This document shows, piece by piece, positions 55,222 through 64,000 of a stretch of 64,000 nucleotides of DNA. The notes under the pieces are model-generated. The model was not told where the DNA came from and ran no database searches. It saw only the letters and a program-made list of their open reading frames with translations. The stretch is from Strix aluco (Eukaryota; Chordata; Aves; Strigiformes; Strigidae), in NCBI RefSeq assembly GCF_031877795.1, contig NC_133942.1, forward strand, positions 3,720,001 through 3,784,000. The letters run 5' to 3'. Position numbers and translations under genes: made by a program. Position 1 is the stretch's first letter; every line of letters starts with the position of its first letter.

Positions 55222-56120
55222 TCACTTCAAGGATGACTTGGAGATGGTGTTTATGAATGCATTGCTCCTGCAGGAACTTACTCATGAGCAGGGGAAAGGC
55301 AGTGGCAGCCCTAAACCTTTTTCTGGGGAGCTGCAGGAGAGAATGGCTGGTCTCCATCCCAGGGCAGATGTGGGACACGCAGGCACAGATGCCCTGGCCC
55401 ACTCCCATTATGTCACAGTGCTGCCTCCTGCCCAGCCCCAGGCCTGGGGATGCTTCTCAGAAGATGTCACAGGATGTCACTGGATGTCTCATGTCAGGTG
55501 AGAGCTGAAGCCACCAGTGTAGGGGAGAGCTGGGGACATCACAGGATCCCCAGGTCCTGCTTGGGGCTGGCTGTCAACTCTGGGAGGTGAAAAAGAGATA
55601 GGTGCTGCAGAAATGTCATGTGGTGGTGTCACCACTCCTTCTCTGAGCTTAACCTTGGGGTGCAGACCCTGTTGTGGGCACAACCAGCATTCACACTGCT
55701 CATGTTTGCAAAAAATGAGCCTGCAGGTTATTTGACCCCCAGATCACCTTTTATTAGCTGTAGCAAAGTCTTGGCTTAAAACTGATTATGAGCAAGAAAA
55801 ATAATGACATAGCGTATCATGTCTGACACTGGAGCAGACCAGATGCCTCTCAGCCGGCAGTGTGATGGACTGGCAGCCTAATGGGATTCTTGATCTGATG
55901 TCATGTCATGGGGCCACCAGCTCACGTCCCACCCAGGCAAGCTCATGGGAGGGGGAGCAAGTTCCTGAACATCACAGCAGAAACCTGTCGTGAGATGCCT
56001 AGGTGAGATCCTCATTGTCCCACTCACCCAGCAAGAACCTGTCAACTGCTTGTCTGTCTGTCCCTCATCGTTACCTTATGGGTCGAGATAAAGATGGGGA
56101 CGTCACTTGGTAATTACTGT
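55222..56120. other. Intergenic, nothing recognised
   Basis: This is unassigned sequence between the CR1 tail and an LTR fragment. A local duplication of 'gatgtcac' wording occurs near 55463-55486. No coding region is supported. Confidence 0.5.
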
Positions 56121-56640
56121 CATGGGCTAAACAGACTTGACTCAAGGAATGTAACGTCATTTATTGTCAATTAATATAAAATAAATATTTGAGTACTGAT
56201 TCAGGTTTTGGAAAAAACCAAAAACCCCAAGCATTTTCACACCCGGGGAAAGCACCTCTCCTCCCCTTTGCCAGGCCCAACATCGCTCCCAGTACCTCTC
56301 CTCCTCCTCCTCATTATCACTGCAGGTTACACTCAGTCCCCTTGGTGAAGCAGCAGGGGGATGCGGTCAGGTCATAGTGGTTTCCTCTCTGCTGCTCCTT
56401 CCTTCTTGCTTTTTCCCTGTGTTCCGCTGTGACTGCTCAATACGCACGTCTTCCTCTGGGGGTGTACCTGCTCTGTCATGGGCTCATCCACAGGCCGCAG
56501 TCCCTTTGGGGTTGTATATGCTGCAGCATGGGTCCTCCATGGGCAGCAGTCCATTTGAGGGGTGCCTGCTCCACCATGCAGCACCACTTCATCCTCCTCC
56601 TCTGAACTGCTATGTAGATAGCTGGAGAAATGTTGGGCCA
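56121..56640 (-). mobile_element. ERVL-type LTR fragment, diverged
   Basis: On the plus strand it runs through TTATTGTCAATTAATATA, a C/A-rich stretch, GATGCGGTCAGGTCATAG, CTGCTGCTCCTTCCTTCTTG and repeated 'atgggctc...ccacaggccgcag' units. This is the same general layout as the LTR at 32394-33374, but more degraded and incomplete at the right end. No retroviral genes flank it. It is an old endogenous element. Confidence 0.62.
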
Positions 56641-56689
56641 CCAAGCCACGTGTAGCTAAGAAGCAAGGTGCCCAGCACCTGCCTTGGAC

Positions 56690-56910
56690 ACCATCCTAGA
56701 AGCATAGGCTAACTCAGGGTGGAGAGAACCTCAGCAGACCTCTAGTCAAGCCATCTGCTCAAAGCAGAGTCAGCTCTGGGGTCAAACCAGGTTACTCAGG
56801 GCTTTGTTCCATCAGGTCTTGAAAACCTCCAGGTATGAAGGCTGAGCGACCTGCTCCATTGCTTGACTGGTCCAATGTTTCTCCTTCTCCCACACAAGCA
56901 ACCACTCAAG
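56690..56910 (-). mobile_element. Old CR1 LINE 3' fragment, antisense
   Basis: The plus-strand wording 'gcagacctctagtcaagcca', then 'ctgctcaaagcagagtcagc', then 'aggtcttgaaaacctccagg' is the reverse complement of the classical CR1 3' region. It is well diverged and lacks a clean tail. Confidence 0.75.
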
Positions 56911-59300
56911 CCCAAAACCCCCAATCCCACTTCAATTCAAATCACAAACTGAGAAAGTCAGAAAACTTTTGAGGAATGCCATTTTTGGGTAATTTGCCTG
57001 CTCAGTCCTGGCATCTGCCTTTCTAACATTTATCTGCTGGTGCATAGCATGCACAGTCTCTCAGCACAATGCCCTATCACTCATCAGGTCATATTCTTTG
57101 GGGGTTTCCAGGACCAAAGCTTTGTGTCCAGGTTAGGGAACGGAGCAAATTCTTCGTTTTTATTTTTCCAGCTCTGTGTTTGTTCCCCTTGCTGCTCTGG
57201 TTCAAGACTGCTCCTCCATGCCGCTGCTTGGACTCAAGAACTTGCTCACAGCAGAGCTTGCTGCTTCTGCACACCACAAGCAGAGATGCACGAGGCTACT
57301 GACGCAACTGAGGTCACTGGGACAACTTCCCTGGGGTGCACAGCCCACCGCAGAGCAGAACTGCAGCACAGACCCTCAGAAACCGTGACAGCTGGGACAT
57401 CTGTGACAGCATGGACATCTGCGATCGTAGCTGGTCTCCTGGACTTCCTCCCACAACCTGTGGCCATGTATGACCCCATGGATGGCAAAAGGCTGTGAAG
57501 TGAGATAAATGGAGACAAACCACCTTCACCACTGCCATTTGTTTCTGTTTAGTTGTAGGACTGCCCCATGAAGAGGCGCTGGCTCAGAGGGATGTTTGTG
57601 AAAGTCCACTGCCACCACTTGGTGTCATTGGTGTCCCAGGCTTAGTGCAGTGCTCATGCTCATTCACACAGGACTGGCTCTCCTGCTACGCCCTCAGCAA
57701 AGACATCAGGCCCCAGGTTGGTGTGCTTCTTTCTCCAAGGTGTCTTGAGACCTCTCTTTCATAGGAGACCAACAAACCAGGCAATGAGGAAGGGAGAGAA
57801 AAAGGCAGAAAGGAAATCAGGTTGCCGTCAGGAAGCAAAACAATCTTGGTCTCCTAAACACCTTTGCCATCCCCCGTGCTCCTCCAGGGAAAGATCTTGT
57901 CCTGATATGAACAACAAAACTTGACCTGATGAAGGTAAACCCAACCAGTAGAGGCTGAGACAGCCTGAGGAAGCAGGTATCCAGAGCATGGCATCCCTAT
58001 TGTCTTGAAAATGATTTCCAGGTCGCAGGGAGCAGGGCATCCTAGTGCAGAGGAGCCAAGGTTAAATGCAGTGTAGGGTTGCAAACCATCTGGATGCTCC
58101 ATCATGGATGCAGAGGCCTTTTCTTCATGACAGGACCCAACAGCTCACTGCAAAGCACTGGCAGCATGGAGACTCTCTGGCAGTGTGGGAAGGATACCAA
58201 TGACGCAAGGAGGATCTCATGTAATGGCAAACGGCAGACAGAAAGGATGTGCATTCTGAATCCAGCACTGGTGCCTTCAGAATAGGCCAGCCCCATCACA
58301 GGTGTTGAGCTTTCCTTGTCCAGCCTTTCCTTGTTCAGCCCTAGGGACTGAGAATGGGATCTCCTGGGAGGTGAAGAGAAGGGAGATCTAAGCCATGTAC
58401 CAACTTCCCTCCTTCTCTCCTGTCCCAAGCATGGCAGAGGCACTTTGCAAAACATAGATATGGGACCATGTGGTGAACCATTTCATTGCATCAGGTCTTT
58501 GGCTTCCAGCTGAGGCCCCCAAAAAGGGAGTCAGCTAAATATGCAGGGAACATGATCTGGTAGACAGTAAGAGACCTGACAGAGATCTGGAACCTCCATG
58601 GAGACCCCAGCAGTTCAGAAAATGGCTCCATCTCACCCTGGAGCTGGCAACAGCTTCTCAGTTTCACTTGGAAATGAGAGGGAGCCAGACTCCCCTGGTC
58701 ACACCACACAGACCTTGTCATTCAGCCTGTTCCCATTGCTCCAGTCTTTATGGGAAACTCTTCTCCTCTGACCCTCTTTCTCAGCCCAGAAGATGCCTTT
58801 TGGAGTATGACATGACGCCAGTGTTGCTTGTCCCAAGCCAGATCTTCTCACAAGGGATGTGCTCACGCTGGCCCAAGCAAATGCCTTGCTCTAGACTTGG
58901 GTGCATAAGCAACTACAACAAGGACATCATGGAACATGGTGTCTTGAAATCCTGCGATTTATCCTGCTGTGAATAACCCAGGGAAAGAGGTACAAGTGCT
59001 TGACTGTGTTGGGAGAATCACAGTTCTCTGCCTGCCCAGCCTGGGAGGACTCAGTGCTGTGCCTGACCCAAGGTTCCCTGTGTGACCTGCTCAGAAGGAG
59101 ATATTCTTAGAGTGTGTGTGCACCAAATGCTGCTGCTTGAGGCTAGAGAGACAGATCATCCCAGCTACAGACCCACAAAGCCTTTTTTATGGGCTTCCTT
59201 TGCAGCACCTGTTCCTGGCAAACATGAGATGTTGGTCTTCAGTGGATTAAAATAGTTCTAGAGCAACAGGGACTAAACCAGCCATGGGGCTAGGTGAGAT
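56911..59300. other. Intergenic, nothing recognised
   Basis: No gene or named repeat is recognised. Open frames (for example 57040-57498 on the plus strand, 58102-58455 on the minus strand) have no domain or supporting splice context. Confidence 0.5.
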
Positions 59301-59351
59301 TTCTTTTTCTATGACACTTTTTTTTCTACGACGATTTTTTTTCTATGACAG
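59301..59351 (+). repeat. Three tandem 17-bp units at a CR1 5' junction
   Basis: Units 59301-59317, 59318-59334 and 59335-59351 are each about eight T-rich bases followed by CTAYGACRN. The third unit merges into the CR1 sequence (CTATGACAG before GGTGACCTGC). The first two therefore look like local duplications of the junction. Confidence 0.85.
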
Positions 59352-60535
59352 GGTGACCTGCTTATTGGATGAGGGAAAGGCTGTGGATGTTGTCTACCTT
59401 GACTTCAGTAAGGCCTTTGACACCGTTTCCCACAGCATTCTCCTGGTAAAACTGGCTGCTCGAGGCTTGGACGGTCACACGCTTTGCTGGGTAAAAAACT
59501 GGCTGGATGGCCGGGCCCAGAGAGTTGTGGAGAATGGAGGTAAATCCAGTTGGTGGCCGGTCACGAGTGGTGTCCCCCAGGGCTTGGTTTTGGGGCCACT
59601 CCTGTTTAACATCTTTATTGATGATCTAGACGAGGGGATCGAGTGCACCCTCAGTCAGTTTGCAGATGACACCAAGTTGGGTGGGAGTGTTGATCTGCTC
59701 AAGGGTAGGGAGGCTCTGCGGAGAGACCTGGACAGGCTGGAGCGATGGGCTGAGGCCAGCTGGAGGAGCTTCACTAAGGCCAAATGCCGGGTGCTGCACT
59801 TGGGCCACAACAACCCCCAGCAGCGCTACAGGCTTGGGGAGGAGTGGCTGGAGAGCTGCCAGTCAGAGAGGGACCTGGGGGGGGTGATTGACAGCCGGCT
59901 GAACAGGAGCCAGCAGTGTGCCCAGGTGGCTAAGAAGGCCAATGGCATCCTGGCTTGTATCAGCACCAGCGTGGCCAGCAGGGACAGGGAAGGGATCTTA
60001 CCCCTGGACTCAGCACTGGTGAGGCCGCCCCTCGATGAGTGGGTTCAGTTTTGGGCCCCTCACTCCAAAAAGGCCATTGAATGACTCGAGCGTGTCCAGA
60101 GAAGGGCAACGGAGCTGGTGCAGGGTCTGGAGCACAGGTCTGATGGGGAGCGGCTGAGGGAACTGGGGGGGTTTAGTCTGGAGAAGAGGAGGCTGAGGGG
60201 AGACCTCCTGGCCCTCTCCAACTCCCTGAAAGGAGGGTGCAGAGAGGGGGATAAGTCTCTTGAGCCAAGTAACAAGTGATAGGACAAGAAGGAAGGTCCT
60301 CAAGCTGCTCCAGGGAAGGTTTAGACCTTATACTTAGGGAGGATTTCTTTGCAGAAGGGGCTGTTGGGCGTTGGAACGGGCTGCCCAGGGCAGGGGGGGA
60401 GTCCCCATCCCTGGAGGTGTTCAAGAGTCGGGTCGACATAGCGCTGAGGGATATAGTGTAGCTGGGATCTGTCAGTGCTAGGTTAACGGTTGAACTGGAT
60501 GATCTTCAAGGTCCTTTCCAACCTAGATGATTCTT
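59335..60535 (+). mobile_element. CR1 LINE copy D, 5'-truncated, RT frame open
   Basis: The copy starts within RT ([20 protein letters not shown]) and runs uninterrupted through [20 protein letters not shown] and FADD (59659-59670) to a TGA at 60082-60084, the same stop as in copies A and B. It then continues with the C-terminal block. The region around 60255-60340 is more diverged from copies A-C. The tail is TTCTG pentamers instead of the usual octamer. Confidence 0.94.
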
Positions 60536-60560
60536 TTCTGTTCTGTTCTGTTCTGTTCTG
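60536..60560 (+). repeat. (TTCTG)5 microsatellite at CR1 3' end
   Basis: Five perfect TTCTG units follow directly on the CR1 3' end (GATGATTCTT). They probably grew from the CR1 tail by slippage. Confidence 0.93.
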
Positions 60561-63500
60561 AGAGCCCCCCTGCGACAGAACCCTCTACACGGGACTCCAA
60601 AAATCATCAGGGTGACAGCATGCAGGGAGGGGCAGTCTAGCACAACCTCACTTCCATTTTCTATTGGTTATGATGCCTTTTTAAACTCCATATGGTGCTG
60701 AGAACCAGCCAAGGACTGTAATAGGAATAAGATATTAATATATTAATTGGTTCTTCAAGCTCGTGGTGTATAACATATAGTGAGCAGGCTAAATGTGACA
60801 TAGCACTGGGAAATTGCTTTGCACTGGTAACAGCTCCTGCAGCACATGCTCCCACTGCGCTGCAGAGAGGAAGGTGCCATAAAGCAGCTGCTGCCAACCT
60901 TTGAACTCCCTGTACAAAGCTGAGACTGTGCCAGGAGTTGTAGAGCTGGCAGAACTGCTGTGTAATTGATGGCTTTTATAAAATGATGTAGATCCGTACT
61001 GCAACACCGAGGTGTTTTCCCTGTGTGGGAAGCCAATCAAAGCAGTAATTCAGGCAAGTCCCCTTCCTGAAGCAGTAAGTGAGGTGGATACAGTAAGACC
61101 CCGTCCACTCCAGGTAGGATCTAGAAAGAGTGAGCTTAGGACACTTCTTTCTTTCCACTTCCAGCACTCAGTGGTCTTGGCATCCCCCATCCTCTGATGT
61201 GCCAGGGAGGACCTTTGTCTCCAGGAGGAAATCTGTACCCGTTCTGGGTATTTTCAAGCCAAAACCTGTTGCACAAACTGGTCCAGGGTGGTGGCACAGA
61301 TGAGGGAGCCACCAGCCTGCGTCATGCCCTCAAGGAGCAGCTCCAGCATGGAGTGGAGGGCAGCAACCTGCTCCAGGACCTGGATGCAAATGCCATGGGA
61401 AGGGGAGGGCTAAGAGAGCTCCCAGCAGAGCAGGAGGGCTCATGGGAATACATATCTGGGACTTGGGCCAAGGTAGACTCTGTTCTTCTTGCCCGGGAAC
61501 ATCCAGGTGGCAGTGCTAGACCTCAGAGACCATGTCCTTTCATGAAGGGCCAGTTTCCCAGCTTCCTCACCTGCCATGTACCCTTTCTCTGGACGAATGG
61601 GAGACACATGCCATGAAAGGTTTTAGGGAACCAGCTCTGCTGGGAGGTCTGTGAGACTATGGTGGGAGGAACAGGGCCACCAGATTTGTATAAATGTTAG
61701 TGGGAGAACCCCTGAAGGCCTCTAGTTCAACCTCTCATGGCAGGACTGTCACCAACTGCTAGACACTATCCCAAGGTGATGCTTGGTGGGACAGGACCAC
61801 TGGGTGGGAAGAACTCTGCACCCCAAACCACAAGCCCCTGTGACACCCAAAGCTGGTAGAGAACATCCACAGGAGACTCAGCCAACCTCAGATCTGCCTT
61901 GGATATCTTCCACCATAATGTTCGTCCTCCTGTTCCAAGATCTGCAAGCTCAGCCCCAGCAGAAGGTGGTCCAAGTCCAAGTGGGGTGACTCTGAGTTTA
62001 TAAGAGGTCCTTGGAGGCTCTGGGACAGCAAGGGGGTCTTTCAAGATCAAAACCAATTGGAAAGTGGTTCCACAAGCCCTACAAAAATCTGCGCTAGTTC
62101 CAGCTGGATTGAACCATTTGTTGCACATAACCTAAGGCAACCCCATCTCTGCTTGCACACTATCTTGACTCTATGAATTTATTTTTTTTTTTAATATATT
62201 AAGCAAGCAGTTGATTGGAATTTCTCTTACGATATTTCTGCCCACGTGCTGCAAAGCAGCCCTCAGGTCTTTCCACTGCTTTTCAGACAGGTGCATGATT
62301 TCTTATTACACCACGTGCTTTCAACACTTTTGCCTGGATGGAAGAAACAGATATTCAAATGATCATCTGCCCACAGCCAGGATACAGGGTGCAGAGTGCT
62401 TCCATGTGCTCAGACACAGATCTGCATCACAGCCCAAGGTGGGGTAGCATGTTCTGTGCATAAATTTCAAGGCTGGCAGGGAAACACTAGACACAAGAGT
62501 TCCATGGAAAAATGTGTATCACTTTAATTAGGCCTCTAACAACAGGGATTATGAGAGAAAGCTTCGCTCTAAGCTGCAGCCTGGGATGAAAGCACTAATT
62601 ACCACACAGTACATCATTAACAAGCCCCAGCAAAGTGTGGAAAAGCTCAACTTACTGATAGTTACGTCAAACTGGCAGGAATGGCTGTTATCTGCCGGCA
62701 CAGGGTTCGCCAAGCTGTGATGACAAAATCCCTGATGAGGTGTGTCCCAAAGGCTAATGCACTTCCTGACACTCATGCCGGGGCAGCAGAGCACTGTCAG
62801 ATGAGCGGGACCCTCAGGGATGAGGCTGGAGAGGCAATCTGGGAGCTGGCAACCCCCTTTGCTCTTTAGTGGAGTGGCAACATCTCTAACATAGATGCAA
62901 GATGAGAAGTGATGTCCTCCTCTTCTCCGCTCTCCCAAGACATCAGGGTACCCTCTCAGACCCTCCCACACTCCCTCCCTTTATCTCTCTGCCCCAGCAG
63001 CTCTTGCAGAGCTGCAACACTGGGATCAGGGCAGCCTGGAAGGGCCACCCGGGGTCTGTGAAACAGAAGAGAAGGGCTGGACCTGCAGCCCCTCATCCAA
63101 GCTGGGCAATCCCAGCAAGGGGCATGATGCTTGGGAAGGAACAGGGACTGGCTCCAGCCCCAGCCCCACATCGGGGTGTCCCCTTCCCCACCACAGGCAC
63201 TGGTCTCAGTGTCCACAGAGTCAAACATGGGGTCTCTGGGCAGGATGGAGATATTCAGGAGGGAAATGGGGCAGCTGGGTTTCTGTCCCCCGGGTCTCTG
63301 AGAGCACATGGAAACCTGCAACAGCACTGACAGGAGCTGAAAGCCTGTTTGGGGCTGGGAGCAAAGGTGATGAAGCAGTCCCAAGTAAGATGCTCTTCCT
63401 GGCACGTGCCTCTGAAGGTCCAGGCCATAGGACACTTGTTCCTCTCCTACGAGATGGCTCTTGAAGGAGCAGAAGACTGAACACTCAACATGATTTCTGG

Positions 63501-64000
63501 AAAAGGACTTCCTTGAAGTGTGGCTGAAACCCCTCCTGTTTCAATTCCCACTAGGATGATGGATGGCTCCTGCTGAGCTCTGCCTCCATCTCCTGGCAGC
63601 CCTTTCAGCTGATCCTGAGCTGTCTCCATTGCGAGATATGAGACCCAGCTCACTGGGCAGTGTAGTGGGCGGCAACACCTTCCCCTTCTCTCAAAATCTT
63701 TAAGTAACTTACAAGCAGAGCTGGAAAAATGATGCTTCTTGCAAATATATCTAGAATCAAACTGGCCACAGCACCATGAACCTCTCTGCTCAGCTAAGTG
63801 GAAACTGGCCAGAGGGAGTCCCTCCATCCTTCCTCCCATCCCTCTCTGCAAGATGCTCCATCATGGGTCCTTCAGGTGTTGCAAAGGATCCTGAGCAAGG
63901 AGCTGCATCCAAGCATCAGGATGGGACACTGGACAGGCTCCGTCACAACAAAGCCCCAGCCTGACCCCAGCTGCACCGTCCTCCGTGCTGGGGACCAGGA
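60561..64000. other. Intergenic, nothing firmly recognised
   Basis: The last 3.4 kb shows no gene. A phrase near 61693-61790 ('cctctagttcaacctctcatg') resembles an old antisense CR1 tail but is too short to call. A T run lies at about 62180-62192. Open frames of 120-160 codons (61197-61616, 61766-62128, 62549-62971, 62956-63435) show no domain. Confidence 0.5.

Noticed and set aside
54714-55408. 223-codon minus-strand ORF (and similar ones at 22836-23141 and 45334-45615)
   Set aside because: These recur only because the same CR1 3' region is repeated. They are antisense shadows of CR1 ORF2.
61693-61790. Possible old antisense CR1 tail
   Set aside because: Only a short phrase resembles the CR1 3' region; not enough to separate from chance without alignment.
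1-64000. CRISPR arrays, tRNA, rRNA or bacterial operon features
   Set aside because: None seen. The repeats present are LINE, LTR and simple repeats, and the genes have eukaryotic introns.

Overview
The window looks like avian nuclear DNA. It carries three vertebrate protein genes with GT-AG introns, short introns and CpG-island promoters. Its repeat content is dominated by CR1 LINEs, with two ERVL-type solo or partial LTRs of a kind I associate with Neoaves. CR1 also occurs in crocodilians and turtles, so 'bird' is an inference, though a strong one. No bacterial, plasmid or CRISPR features are present.

Layout. (1) 1-20512, + strand: the last seven coding exons of a ZNF592-type C2H2 zinc-finger gene, with the stop at 20512; the earlier exons lie to the left of the window. 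(2) About 21170-30100, + strand: SEC11A, complete in six coding exons (179 codons before the stop), driven from a CpG island. Its start lies directly behind the ZNF592 3' end. Intron 2 carries a young CR1. (3) 30100-45690: repeat-rich intergenic DNA. It contains an internally deleted CR1 on the minus strand (30604-32390), an ERVL-type LTR on the minus strand (32394-33374), a GC-rich unassigned block, ancient CR1 RT remains (39630-40200), an old CR1 EN/RT piece with a perfect foldback inverted repeat (44100-45000), and a young CR1 3' copy (45046-45660) that ends about 200 bp from a TATA box. (4) 45690-50290, + strand: NMB (neuromedin B precursor), complete in three exons and ending in AATAAA. 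(5) 50290-64000: no host gene recognised. It holds a near-full-length but broken CR1 with ORF1 esterase and ORF2 EN/RT regions (51000-55221), an ERVL-type LTR fragment, old CR1 tails, and a fourth young CR1 (59335-60560) with an uninterrupted RT reading frame and a pentamer tail.

The three host genes are functionally unrelated: a nuclear co-regulator, the catalytic subunit of the ER signal peptidase, and a secreted amidated peptide whose own signal peptide would be a signal-peptidase substrate. All three lie on the same strand. From memory of the human 15q25 map, ZNF592 there points away from SEC11A and NMB, so this order implies a local rearrangement in one lineage.

The most interesting signals are: a perfect-Kozak ATG upstream of SEC11A that opens a 104-codon out-of-frame ORF running across three exons; the tight ZNF592 poly(A)/SEC11A promoter junction; the 35-bp perfect inverted repeat upstream of NMB; the RT-deleted CR1; and several near-identical CR1 copies that share a diagnostic stop codon.
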